The notes beneath the pieces are model-generated. The model worked only from the letters and a program-made list of their open reading frames with translations, was not told the DNA's origin and did no database searches. A stretch of DNA of 64,000 nt from Athripsodes cinereus (Eukaryota > Arthropoda > Insecta > Trichoptera > Leptoceridae): NCBI GenBank assembly GCA_947579605.1, contig OX388311.1, forward strand, positions 26,724,951-26,788,950, written 5' to 3'. Shown piece by piece: positions 46,266 to 57,954 of this stretch (position 1 is the stretch's first letter; each line of letters begins with the position of its first letter). The position numbers were made by a program, and so were the translations under genes.

Positions 46266-46329
46266 CAGGATGAGTTGTATAGGTAGCGTACTCCATAGCA
46301 TGAATTTGAAAAAATAAAAGATTTTCAAT

Positions 46330-46440
46330 AGCAATCTCGCAAGTGGGTTAACCAGCAGAAAGTTCTGTTCTCCGTGCCGATAGAAAATCAAGACATTCAG
46401 GATTGATGGAATATTTTATAGCTGAATTCAAGATGTTATT
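46330..46440 (-). mobile_element. Repeat A copy, middle
   Basis: CAATCTCGCAAGTGGGTTAA, CCAGCAGAAAGTTCTGTTCT, CCGTGCCGATAGAAAATCAA, GACATTCAGGATTGATGGAA, GCTGAATTCAAGATGTT. Confidence 0.6.
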
Positions 46441-46539
46441 AATGATGAAATTGGTATTATTTTACGAATACCTCCAACACTTCCTCTTAGCACACGTAAA
46501 AAGTGGAAGACCTATTCTTTGCAAGGGAACGCCAGTTCC

Positions 46540-46660
46540 AATAAAAGTTATGACATTCAGGATGGGTGGAATATCAGCTCATCGCTGAACTGAAGGTGTT
46601 AAATGTCTTTAATAGTGATGTCTTAAAAATACCTGCTTTTTACAGAACTAACATCAGGAA
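46540..46660 (-). mobile_element. Repeat A copy, 5' part
   Basis: GACATTCAGGATGGGTGGAA, CATCGCTGAACTGAAGGTGT, AAATACCTGCTTTTTACAGA. Confidence 0.55.
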
Positions 46661-48004
46661 GTCACAAGAATCATGTCGAGATTCATTATCCAATTTAAAG
46701 TAGGTACATTTATTATGAATGTAAAGTTTCACAAATTTACTCTAACATGTGTAAAATCATACGTTAATTATTACCCTCAACATAATATTCCTATCTAACT
46801 GCTAAATTAACTAAAATAATAATGAAAAGAAGACGGGGAAGGCTCTTACCATCTTTAACAATACCAATAATTTTATCCAAAGAAAACATTCAAATATTTT
46901 GTTTCCATCAGCTGAAATTTGGAGAGTAAGTACTGGTATTAGCAGTGGTGGAACTTATTTTTTACTTTTGCTTTTAGTTAGTGTCTCTGACATGACTTTT
47001 TGTAATCATTCAATTGATCAATTAATTATCGTGCAACACTTTTTTCTGAAAACACAGGACAGAAACCAACCTCCTTCAATCAAAACATCTTTGCGCCAGT
47101 TGAGTCATCTCTTACCATGATGTTCTTAACGCACTGATGTCGTTGTCATAAGAACGGAGTATTATGAAATAGAGACGTTCAGACTATCAGAAACTTTGTG
47201 AATATATTTAACAGTTATCTTTTTGTTCAACTATCATTAGACTTTATGAAAACACGATCGAGTCAGGATCGTTAATCCTCCTGTATTACAGAAACTATAT
47301 ATTTTTACAGATCTTTGGTTTACTGTATCATTTGCGACTAATAATTTTACTAAGTATATTTTTGAATAACTCTTAGTTAGTACTATTACTTAACACTTTT
47401 TATACATGCACACATTTCTACAGAATTTCAATTAACAAAAGATTTTTTTAGCGGTACACTTAATGTAGTTTAAATTTCCTTATGTTTCGAGATAATAAGC
47501 ATATATTATAGCTATAAACCCGAATAAAAGACAAATTGGTAGAAAAATAGTGGAATTTAGTGAAAAATATATAAATAATGAAAATTGTTATATTTTGATA
47601 AAAGCAAGAAACTAAAAATTCAGCCCGTAGGCGATAGTCATATTCCCTTTCCATTTTATAATTTTTGGTTATCAGTAAGGTACGTATAATTTCATTAATC
47701 AGGTAGAAGCTTGAAGGAATAAACTTTTTATTGGGTCGTCGGTGATACCCCACTGAATACTTCCAGTAATAAGTAGAGCAGTGTTCTTGTTAACTTCCCC
47801 CCACCCTCCACTCCACTGCGTAATAATTAATGTGTCAATATTGATGATACTAACTTGTTGAGGTTTCCTCAATGATACCACAGACTATGATCATTTTATA
47901 TCTATGCAGATAATATGAACATTACTCTACTTTGCATATAAAAGACTCATTATTTGAAATTTCGACAGTTCCCTTAAACATGAATTTACATTTATTTAAG
48001 ATTC
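46661..48004. other. AT-rich spacer, nothing recognised
   Basis: No supported feature. Confidence 0.5.
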
Positions 48005-48140
48005 GTTGTATACCTTCACTGTATTTTTAACAAGTCGAACATTCAGCAAACTAATGCATGTAATGAATACAAAGATATTTTTCCGTGCCACAAAAAACAA
48101 GAATAGGTAACATACTTACCGCATTGTCAATATGTGATCA
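48005..48140 (-). mobile_element. Repeat A copy, diverged
   Basis: TACCTTCACTGTATTTTTAA, CATTCAGCAAACTAATGCAT, TTCCGTGCCACAAAAAACAA. Low similarity. Confidence 0.35.
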
Positions 48141-48523
48141 AAATAAAAAATCTATTTGGTCGGTGTCAACGTCAAAGTTCACTTTTATCAATTTAATCGG
48201 CAGATGCCTTTCGGACTTTATCCATCTTCAGTGCTACTTAAGAACTACTGTGATGAAAACATATGCATGTGCAAGAAAAGACTTATCCATGTATGATTTG
48301 GAACATTCTTCTTAACCAACAAGCAAATATCCGTTTCAACAACAAAGTTTCATTTATTTTTTCCCACCATCGGGTAGAATAAGGTAGTCAGCGTACTTAC
48401 TGTATGTAACTTAAGTTTTGTGTGAACAATTTATAAAATTGGTTTAGTTGGCAGAAATCGCACCTCTGCGATTAACTCGCCCTCTGTAGGTATATTGATT
48501 CTATGATTTTATTTGATTTATAT

Positions 48524-48902
48524 ATATATATATATATATATGGACAATTTGTAAAGCGCCGTTTACTCATAACATGACCTCAAGGGCGCCGTTTATCGTA
48601 TCCATCACCCGAAACTCCCAGCAAAAAGGTGTGTCTTCAGTCCTCTTTTAAAACTCTCTCCATTCACCTCCTCTCGCAGACACAGAGGCAGCTTGTTCCA
48701 ACATCTGGGACCCGCAACACTAAACGCTCTATCTCCAAAGCCTGTTTTGCGAGATCGAGATGGCTCAACAAGTCTGCATTTTGCCTCACCCTGTGCTGAG
48801 CGAAGCATGAGCCGTCTTTCACTGATGGTCTCCATCTCGCACATCTCCGACAAATAAGATGGTGATACTCCCTTCAAGGCCGAAAACACCATCACACATT
48901 TA
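48524..48902 (-). mobile_element. 5'-truncated LINE insertion with target duplication
   Basis: TTTATAT flanks it on both sides (48517-48523 and 48903-48909), and the uninterrupted sequence exists at 48981-49094. The element's 3' end is at the low coordinate and terminates in a (TA)n run (48524-48540). Confidence 0.75.
48602..48895 (-). pseudogene. LINE ORF2 C-terminus (CR1/L2-like)
   Basis: 97 codons: VFSALKGVSPSYLSEMCEM, then LRSAQGEAKCRLVEPSRSRK, then TGFGDRAFSVAGPRCWNKLP, LCLREEV and FKRGLKTHLF. The 'GDRAFSVAxPRxWNxLP...FKxxLKTHLF' end is characteristic of CR1/L2/Rex-type ORF2 proteins. The frame is intact to its stop. It is truncated at the 5' side at insertion (see 48524-48902). Confidence 0.85.
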
Positions 48903-48980
48903 TTTATATGTATTTTGTATAAAATTTTCCTGTAATCGATGTACAGTAAAGAATAAATTAATAAATAATAATCATACTTA

Positions 48981-49094
48981 TCGCCCTCTGTAGGTATATT
49001 GATTCTATGATTTTATTTGATTTATATGTATTTTGTATAAAATTTTCCTGTAATCGATGTACAGTAAAGAATAAATTAATAAATAATAATCATA
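48981..49094 (+). repeat. Tandem duplicate of family F end (empty site)
   Basis: Same 114 bp as 48477-48523 plus 48903-48976, uninterrupted. It shows the pre-insertion state of the neighbouring copy. Confidence 0.85.
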
Positions 49095-49099
49095 ATTAT

Positions 49100-49245
49100 G
49101 CCAATAAAAGTTTTAAGATTCAGAATGGGTGACATATCACGGCGCTAAATTAAAAATATTAAAGGTCACGGGAAAAAAGACACTAAAAAACTTACAATAT
49201 AGAGTGCGATACCTATTCTTTGCAGAGAAATCACCATGAATAACA
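49100..49245 (-). mobile_element. Repeat A copy, 5' two thirds
   Basis: ATGCCAATAAAAGTTTTAAG, ATTCAGAATGGGTGACATAT, GCGCTAAATTAAAAATATTA, ACACTAAAAAACTTACAATA, TACCTATTCTTTGCAGAG. Confidence 0.55.
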
Positions 49246-50290
49246 AAACCCAATTTTTTGTCCTCTTAAATCTCAAATAATAAATTCTTAATACACGAAA
49301 GACAAACACAGATAAAAATGTAAATGATCAATAACTTTTTTTTATTAATATGTACCTAGTTTAGTTTCTTGTAACAAATTTTATTAAGCGTACAAAATAA
49401 CCTCTATCATTACCAACTACAACCGCCGCGCCGTCTGTTTACTTTTAAAAGGTAGAAAAGTGAACCCCACAAAATGTCTATACCTACATACTATTTTGTA
49501 GCTTTGTAATATATTTTAAGGGCGTCCTAACGTCGCGGTCTCTGAGATTATTACTTGGATAGATGTCCACACGACTAGTGATTAAAAAGACAGTAGTTTA
49601 GCCGAATACCGGATATTCGATCTTAAAGTAGATAGTCGGATATTTATCGTAACAAAGTCACTAAGAGACAGTTAATATTTATTTATTCTTCTTCTTCGCA
49701 GCCTCCATTTTTTTATTTATCTTATAACAAATTTGTCTTTTGATGAATTTATTGTATTTGTATTTAAATTTTTATTTTTTGACTTTAATTGGAGTATGTT
49801 TTGTCTGTTTTTATATTTTTGTACATGTGTTGAATGATTGTGTGATGTTAAAAAGTTTATCTGTATACTTGTGAAGGCAATTGCCGTATGTTATGTTTAA
49901 ATAACATATTTCTTTAAATAGCCTGCTAAACTGTATACCAAATAATTATATTACTATGAGGCCATATTTTTTACTTATTAAATTTACAACGAGTTTCTCA
50001 CGGAAAAGATTTTCTATGATTAATTAATTTCAATGATTATTTGATAAAACTAACCCATTAATATCAAAAATTGAGAAGGCATATAAATAGTGTTTCTATT
50101 TTGAATGTACATATATCTTACTAGCATAAATGTAATTTGTGTTATTTTATCTCTACAAATGTATGGATAGGTAACATTTCATAAAAATGTCTCTCTCTTT
50201 CTATGCTTTCACTCAATTTCATAAAATATTATACAACCCTAATTTCATGAACCTTCAAAAATATAGATAAAGATAGATAGTAGTTCATTA
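49246..50290. other. AT-rich spacer, nothing recognised
   Basis: No supported feature. Confidence 0.5.
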
Positions 50291-50331
50291 TCTGACTGAA
50301 TCCATAACTATTAGTAATGGATTCAGTCAGA
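50291..50331. repeat. Perfect 15-bp hairpin
   Basis: TCTGACTGAATCCAT and ATGGATTCAGTCAGA with an 11-base loop. Confidence 0.85.
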
Positions 50332-50390
50332 TGTATCCATGTAGTAAATCTTGACCGCATAGGTCGTATACCGGATAGCCGCCAAATATC

Positions 50391-50450
50391 TGTTTCATTT
50401 CTACTCCACATAACCTCCTCCTTCGTCTTATCCCACGTTCCTACAGCAAC
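50391..50450. repeat. Dispersed repeat shared with 51210-51262
   Basis: CTGTTTCATTTCTACTCCAC then ATAACCTCCTCC and TCTTATCCCACGTTCC here; CTGTTTCATTTCTGCACCAC then ACAACCTCCTGA and TCTTATATACGTTGTCC in the other copy. Same strand, family unknown. Confidence 0.6.
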
Positions 50451-51209
50451 TACTAGGGGATGTTAGGAAACACCGTTGGCATTTAGATTACTTATCTAAT
50501 CAACCAGGGTGGTGAAGGTTTCCGTTGTGAAGAGGACATTCTTTAGTTAGTACATAGAATATACCTAGCTTCGGACATTCTGAGGGTGAATAAATGCAAC
50601 GGTACTATAATAAATGGATGTATATTGATTGTATCTCTATACTGTAACTAACATATGGAAAATGTACGAGTAGGTATATGCTTTGTTTTGTCAGTTATTT
50701 ATCTTATTTGCACAGTTTTGAAACGTTCTGTAATTATTATCTTAGTCTTGTAAACTACTCCTTTAAATTGCAGCATTATCATGAAGTTGTTAGTTGGAAA
50801 ATGTCATAATACAGCGATATACCTATCACTATTTTTAATTTTTTACATTACAGTGTTAAGGTAAGATCCTTCATATGTAGTTTTTTAAATCAATTTTAAA
50901 CTAAAATAAAATAAATTTAAAAATAAAATAAACTTAAAATTAAAATAAAATAAATTGAAAATTAAAATAAAATAACCTTAGGATAATCAAAGAAATTGAA
51001 CTCAAATAATTTGTTAAAAAATCGTCCTTAATTAAGGAGATTATGTTTATCACAATTTATGAATATATCGATTGTCCAGTTCAATAACTCAACAAGTAGA
51101 AATATCTTTTATTCGAAAAATCAGCATTTTTGTAATTTTGGTATATTTATATTATGCTTTAGAAACACAACAGAAAGAGAAAAATAATATTTACTATTTA
51201 ATAATCCCA

Positions 51210-51262
51210 CTGTTTCATTTCTGCACCACACAACCTCCTGATTTGTCTTATATACGTTGTCC
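51210..51262. repeat. Second copy of the 50391 repeat
   Basis: See 50391-50450. Confidence 0.55.
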
Positions 51263-52572
51263 TTGTTTCGTACAATAGTTATTTGTGGAGATATTTATTT
51301 ATTAAATTGAAAATAGGTACATACATACATTTTGTCCGAAACCAAATATTTAATAATATTTAAAATTTGTTATAGTTATTTATTTGCGGAATTAAAAAAG
51401 TTACGTTGATTGTGTGTATTTCCAATAAATTCAAAATATTACAACTTTTTGACTTGTTGAGTTATAGAACTAGACCGTCGATTATACCCTTATGTATTGA
51501 AAAGCAAAAAAACTGTAAAAATATCTTGAATCTGATGAAGTGTTCGTTAAGCTAGGAAACAGGGCATCTATAGTTTGTATCCCGCTGCAAACCATCTATT
51601 TTGTATCTCTTCGAGCCATAAATAATGGGGAAATTCAGGGTAAATGGAATATTTAAATAAGTTGAAGGTGATATTGCGAAGGAGCAGATGTTTTTGAACT
51701 TAATTAAATACAAATAATATATATTTTACCTGGTCATAAACTTTCAAGAAGTCATTTAACTTTTAACTTGTAGAATAATAACGAGTTAAAAATATAATAT
51801 TTGAATAAGTACTAAATAAATAACATGATATCAGATTTATTTACATTTCAACAATTGTGTAACTTCATCAATTTGGGGAATTCATCCAGATTTATATCGC
51901 CAGCAAACCGGAAATTTCCTCTTAAATTAACTGTCACGTAATAATTTCTTACACCATAAGCTGTTGAGAAATCTTCATAATTTAACTTCTTTTTTTATTT
52001 CTTCTTGATGTCGTTTCGTTCACCCCCCATGAGGTGTGCGACGAGTTACCCTCACTTAATAAAAAAATAATTTAAATAGGGTCCTACGGAGTAATTTGTA
52101 TTCCCGTAATGAAAAAATTCCACCAAGAAAGTATAATATGTACCTAACAAAATAAAATAAAAATCTTGCAAAATATCACGTCTAAAAATTCATTTCTTTT
52201 TATATTATTAATTCATCTTCTCGGATGGCAGACATCACCGGTAGAAGAAACACCACAAATGTCTTTGTAGGATTTATATCAGATTTTTCCTTCCAGAAGA
52301 ATTTAATAATGATAACTTCTCTGGGCTAAATACATCTCGAATTATAAATATGAAATGTTAATATCTAGGTATGTTTTTTAATTGCATATCTTTATATAAT
52401 TTGATTAAAAAAAAAGAATTCTGCAATATGCGTACAATTCATTCTGGAAAGTAATTGAAAAATAATTTGTACAAATTATAAATTTTAATTATTGTAAGAT
52501 ATATTTTGTCACCAGAAAAATTTGTTCTCTCGACAAATAAATTTTGGTTCATTATAAACCCAAGTACACTCC
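51263..52572. other. AT-rich spacer, nothing recognised
   Basis: No supported feature. Confidence 0.5.
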
Positions 52573-52815
52573 AAATAACATAACATACGTAGACAATTCG
52601 CACAGATCGAGCAAGTCCCAAACTAAGATGAATCTTGTATTGTGGGTACTAACGCGACGATACACACATTAACAATGCACTACACACATATACATGTAAC
52701 ACCCAGACCCAGGACAATTTGAAAAAGGTCATTCTTTACTTTGCCCTGGCCGGGAATCGAACCCGGGACCTCGTGACTCAAAGGCAAGAGCGTTACCTCT
52801 GCGCCACAACGGCCG
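52573..52815 (-). mobile_element. tRNA-derived SINE, family 1
   Basis: The minus strand has TTGTGGCGCAGAGGTAACGC, CTTGCCTTTGAGTCACGAGG, B box GGTTCGATTCC, CCTGGGTCTGGGTGTTACAT and a TTATG-type tail. It abuts a family 2 SINE. Confidence 0.9.
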
Positions 52816-52817
52816 AC

Positions 52818-52946
52818 ACTGACAAATACCTTCACTGTAAGCAATATGCTTGTGTCGTGAAGTTGAAATAGATAGGTTGCAGGTGGAATCGAACCCGAGT
52901 CTCTAGATTCAAAGTCTGAGACTCCATCAGGCTACCGGCAACGAAG
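52818..52946 (-). mobile_element. tRNA-derived SINE, family 2
   Basis: The minus strand has GCCGGTAGCCTGATGGAGTC, B box GGTTCGATTCC (plus 52885-52895), then TTCACGACACAAGCATATTG and TTACAGTGAAGG, as in 13445-13617. No long tail; its low end meets the head of the family 1 SINE. Confidence 0.75.
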
Positions 52947-53049
52947 TTATAAAAAATATTTACAAAACAAAGAGCGCATATATGTTATGCATTAATTTTA
53001 TTCATACCAATTCCATTCACTGTGTCGGTGTTCAAGTAGTAGAATTCCA

Positions 53050-53149
53050 TATCGAAATAAATAAAACAATGTCCTTATAAGACGAAAGACGTCTCTCTCA
53101 CGAAATAAAACAATAGTAGAATTAAACGCTTGTTTTATTTATTTCGATA
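53050..53149. repeat. Inverted repeat, perfect 20-bp arms
   Basis: TATCGAAATAAATAAAACAA (53050-53069) and its exact complement (53130-53149). The centre contains GACGAAAGACGTCTCTCTCA, also seen (as GTCGAAAGACGTTTCTCTCG) in the hairpin at 55408, so the two are probably related. Confidence 0.75.
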
Positions 53150-53439
53150 CCAATTCCAGTTCTCCACGCCAATAAGTCATTCAGGATGTATATTTTAAGG
53201 GTTGTACCATCCTTTACCCGTGGATGTATCAGGAATGGTAGTTCCTATATCATCCACACTCATCGTGCAAAATCTTTTATTTAAATGAGAGGCCTCAAAG
53301 ATCGTCTAAAATTACACCCGACAAAACCTCTCCACAGTTAATTGCAGCCGTTAATATCCCTAAAGGTTTTACAACATTTTTTACAACTAAACCACCACAT
53401 TCTTACATTGTAACTTAAAGTTACGTATTACTACGTACT

Positions 53440-53515
53440 AAGACTGCTATCTACCTTTTACAGGATACTAGAAAACTTAAAAAAAGGGGGGGACTATTAT
53501 ATTTAAGTGACTCCG
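53440..53515 (-). mobile_element. Repeat A 5' part
   Basis: CTACCTTTTACAGGATACTA, GAAAACTTAAAAAAAGGGGG, GTGACTCCGCG; the end of the family on the minus strand. Confidence 0.5.
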
Positions 53516-55407
53516 CGCTGCATAATAAATATAAACTAAAACATTTCAAAGTGTTATGACATTAACTGACCACTTAATGCAACAAATCGCAATGATATTT
53601 CAAAAGTCAAGTAAATTAGTTACCGGAATTGTAGGGATGTCATAGTACCGGAGTATGTATAGTTATAATATTATCGGAATTTGGTAAACTTCTAACGAAC
53701 GACGTAAAGCCACTAAACGAAATGTGAAACCTAATTATTCCAAGGAAATGCACCGCACAATTCAGTACATATGTTCCGTTACACGACGTCATGATATTAT
53801 TATAAAGAGAAGAGAAATAGAAGAGAAACTTAGATATTTCCTGTACTTTATCCATACAATCTAGTCTAGATGGAACATGTGTAGGTACTAGGGGAAATGA
53901 TAAACGTTAGCCAACAATAAAAAGAATATACTAGAAATAGAGGTAGATAAATTTTTTACGCTCTTATTATTAGTACTAGTGTAATTTCACCCGGTTTCGC
54001 TGTGGTGGATATTAACGTCAAATAAGAAAAATTAACATTTATAGAAAGCATAAGTATGTTTACATACAAATTGGAAAAAAATAACACTCCCAGAAAGCAT
54101 AAGTATCTATATATGCATAACAAACCATTTTGCATATTTTGAATTATCATCATTTGTTTGTTTTTTTCTCTAGGTGCGAACTGTTTCTGAATTTGTAAAT
54201 GGATATGCTATCTCTAAGTGGACTAATTTTGTAAATAAATTTAATGTAATGCATTTGTAAAGATTTTGTTACTATGGCAAATAAAGCAAAATAAGCACTT
54301 TCCAAGAAATGGAAATTTAATAAGGAATATAATTAAAAACTGGCAACACTGTGATTTTTTTTATAATTGCATCTGTTATAAAATATTGATGATTTATATT
54401 TGCATAGTAATCTAGTTTTTATTACAACATTACTATTGTTTTTATGCAAACACGAACGTCGAAAAATAACAATGTTATGTTGTGACTCAACTAGCAGAAG
54501 TACATATTCAGTGTCCATAGAAATTTTGGTAACACTAAATATATACTTCTTATATATCAATATATAAGATATTCATAATATTAAAGTCTGAAACATGATT
54601 TGAGGATGAGATCTCAAATAGAGTAAATAATTTTATATCTGTCTTCTCTAATTTTAATTTGTATAAAATGCATATAAATATACGAACAGACACAAATACT
54701 TATGAGATTATTGTGTTTTTTTTTTGTTAAAGAATAGTGTCCTGATTTTTGGGGGCGATAGTTAGGGTGTTAACTTCAGTAATGGGGTCCGTTATGTGGG
54801 GTTTTATTGTTCCCCAGATCCACACGTCAAGGGATTTGAGACAAAAGTGAATCACTGGTCATTTCAGAAGGGTGTTTACTTACATTTCCTTATGTGTTTC
54901 TTTACTTAAACTCACTACTTACTTACATACCTTTCTTTTTCCTAGTACCTACTTATGAAGTAAACCTCTCGAATCACATGAAAAATTTACCATATAAACT
55001 GTTTCGACTTGACTGAATACATTACAAGTAAATTGTATAGCAAAATCAAACTAACTACTGGTTGAACACTTACACTATCTACTAGCAATATCATTCCTTT
55101 ATTTATTTTTCAGTATACACTCATTGAAAACAAATTAAATTAATAAACAGAAAGAATTAAAATCAAATTTATGTGAACGATTGATGGTACAAAAATAACT
55201 ATCGCGAGTTTAAGAGTTTACGTTTTACTCTTTTCATTGGATTTTTGACATCAGAATAATTCAACATTACATAATATATACATAGAATTTATATAACGAG
55301 TATATGAAAATGCGTAAGCAATTGTGATTATTAGACAAACATTTGAGTTATTCCATAATTGTATAAATGTTTGCCCTAGCACAGTTTTGACCTATTTGGG
55401 CAACATT
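53516..55407. other. AT-rich spacer, nothing recognised
   Basis: No supported coding region or repeat. Confidence 0.5.
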
Positions 55408-55509
55408 ATTAAACAACACGAGAGAGACGTATTTCGACTTTTTAGATCATAATCAAATTATTGATAGTGACCGAGGACGTCGAAAGACGTTTCTCTCGTG
55501 TTGTTTAAT
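55408..55509. repeat. Hairpin, ~31-bp arms
   Basis: ATTAAACAACACGAGAGAGA.. and its complement (two mismatches) with a 40-bp loop; related in sequence to 53050-53149. Confidence 0.8.
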
Positions 55510-56660
55510 CTATGATAGAACGATCCGTTCGTCTCGATTTATCACTTTGGTATATTTTTTTATATAAATTGTATGAAATAAATAAATAATTTGAGAGAAA
55601 TAAATAAATAATTTCTAAGTAGCGATGTTAGAACACACACACAAAAAAGAGACTATAATTTGTGCCATAGCAACTCTGTAAGAAGTTTGTAATGGGTTAA
55701 AATAATGTACATATAATATAGTTTTTACTTTTCGACATGATTTTGCAAGGGGAAGAATTTAACACAATAACTATTTTTATTAGAAACATTTTACTTCATT
55801 AGACTGTCTCGCTCACAAATTCATCCGTCACACAGCCTCACCGCAAAAGTTTTTAAATGTACATAGGTACTAAAATTATATAATATATTAAACTTGCATT
55901 TAAGTCTATCCCCTGAATAAACTTCATGTGACCCTGTTAATACTCATACATCCTACATAAAAGATTTGAACTAGTTCAAAATTAAAGTTAGAGTCTTGAT
56001 AAGTATTATGTTAAAGACTTTATTATCAGTCTTTATGATCAGTGTTTATATTCAAAATATTCGCTTTACAAAATTCAGATAAAATGTGACGACAGAATAT
56101 TTCCCTTTACTCTCACAAACTCAAGGCAGCTAAACAATAATGGTATGTATTATTAAATTATTTTACGCACCCCAGAACAAGCTGATAAAATTTATACGTA
56201 CAGAAATGAAGACGAGAGATAATACAGTGTATGAAACCTTTATGTGGTTAATTTGTCAGATTCTTGTGAAAACGGAACGTTACCTGAAGGGTTATTCTAT
56301 CGAACTCTTTCATCAGCTATAAATACATTAAGATGCCGGCAGATATTTTCACTGAATGAGAAGTAGAGACGTCGGCAAACGAGTTAACTGTAGCAGCATT
56401 CAGCTGAGGTGGGTTGAGAGAATTAGGGAGGAAGTAAACTCGTCTCATGTTAAAAATCATCGAGAATAACAATGACTTAAATTTATAAAAATATGTTAAA
56501 ATACTTTGTTATGAATGGTCAGAGGCCCTGAAAACAGTAATAGATAGGAATCTCTTAGTAAATCATTTCAACGCAATGAGGTCCCGGCCCAACTAAGATT
56601 AGGAAAATTATTATATGACTTAAAATTACTTGCGATGCATCAAAATGAAGACAATTTCTA
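55510..56660. other. AT-rich spacer, nothing recognised
   Basis: No supported feature. Confidence 0.5.
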
Positions 56661-56661
56661 T

Positions 56662-56885
56662 CTATATATCTATCACCTCACGCCGTGTCCCAGTTGGGAT
56701 AAGCAGAGAGAACGGAACGCCATATTGATCTATCTTACATACTTCTTTCGCTTCCGCTACATTCATCCAGTTTCTCAAACACGCACGCCGATTTCTCTTA
56801 CTCAACACGTGGTCATCCTTGAAAAGTTGATCCACGTGATCAAACCATATATTTCTTGGACGTCCGCACTTTTTCACACCCCCTC
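56662..56885 (-). pseudogene. LINE B ORF2 C-terminus
   Basis: Minus strand: MKKCGRPRNIWFDHVDQL, DDHVLSKRNRRACLRNWMNV, AEAKEVCKIDQYGVPFSLLI. It matches 22480-22666 residue by residue until a small indel near KIDQYG shifts the frame. The DNA ends CAACTGGGACACGGCGTGAG followed by GATAGATATATAGATAG. 5'-truncated. Confidence 0.8.
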
Positions 56886-56999
56886 TTTCACATAACTTTC
56901 GTCTATTTAATATTTAATGATCGTTTTGATTGACTGATTTCTTAGTATGCAATTGTTTGAAAGAGAATATAGTAGTTGATATCCAGGATTCTTTAGTTA

Positions 57000-57165
57000 G
57001 TTTTTTAGTGTGCTGTAAAAGGCAGAAATTCGTAAAACATCATGTTCATGATATTTAACATCCATCTATTCTGAATGTCATATTTTTATGGAATAGAATA
57101 GACAACCCACATGTTTTTGACAGGCAGTGAATCCACTGGCTACCCAATTTGTGAGAAATAGATAG
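57000..57165 (+). mobile_element. Repeat A copy, diverged
   Basis: GTGTGCTGTAAAAGGCAGAA, ATCCATCTATTCTGAATGTC, GGCAGTGAATCCACTGGCTA, CCCAATTTGTGAGAAATAGA, then GATAGATA. Confidence 0.6.
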
Positions 57166-57954
57166 ATATATAATACCTAAACTTCGTAAGGACTTCTAGC
57201 TATTTCGATTATTTTATCGAACTCGGACTTTATCAAACACTTTTGATGAAATACTGTAGTATAATTTATTTATGATTAATCAACTGCACAAGTACCTATA
57301 ACTATCGAAATCGAAAGCTTCGATAAATATTTGATAGAATTATTGACAATATGTTTTCATCCCTAATTGGCACAAGGTAGAGGGAGAATAATACTACTTC
57401 TAATAATAATAACAGGAGACTAGCCGCCCACTGTAACCTTACCGTCTAACGATGGGGTGGCTAGTTGCGGATCAGGTCAAACCCGAACAATCTGTGTGTT
57501 GTAGCTGTATCTATATGTATCTATAAGAGAAAGCGCATCATTCAGACAAGTAGAAAATACTTCACAAATAAAGGACATGAAAATCAATTTATATTATACC
57601 TCCCCTTAAATTCCAACACAGGGTTATAAATAAAAATAATATTAACTTTTCAAACAATTTTTTCTTGCTTTACATACATAAGCAGAAGTGAGAAATACCT
57701 TTGTCCTCAAATCTATAATAGGTAGTAAATAATATATATTATATGCAATAGTCTATACAATAATCTATAACAACCTAATGTCTATAAGTAAATCTTTTTT
57801 TATTTAAAATTAAAGAACAGTATTTGCATGAAAAATTAATGAATGAGCGAGGCTGAATACTATAAACCTGTGTTTAATATTCAATTGTGGTGTGGACTTC
57901 TAAAATATTTCATCCTTTATGTTTACACTTTTAGATTGTTTTTCAAACATCTAA
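57166..57954. other. AT-rich spacer, nothing recognised
   Basis: A slightly GC-richer patch at 57420-57500 has no assigned family. Confidence 0.5.

Larger units (their letters stand above)
48430..48976 (+). mobile_element. Family F copy split by a LINE fragment
   Basis: AATTGGTTTAGTTGGCAGAA, ATCGCACCTCTGCGATTAAC and TCGCCCTCTGTAGGTATATT run to 48523, break, and resume at 48903 with TGTATTTTGTATAAAATTTT and an AATAAATTAATAAATA tail. 48981-49094 repeats the last 114 bp without the break. Confidence 0.75.
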
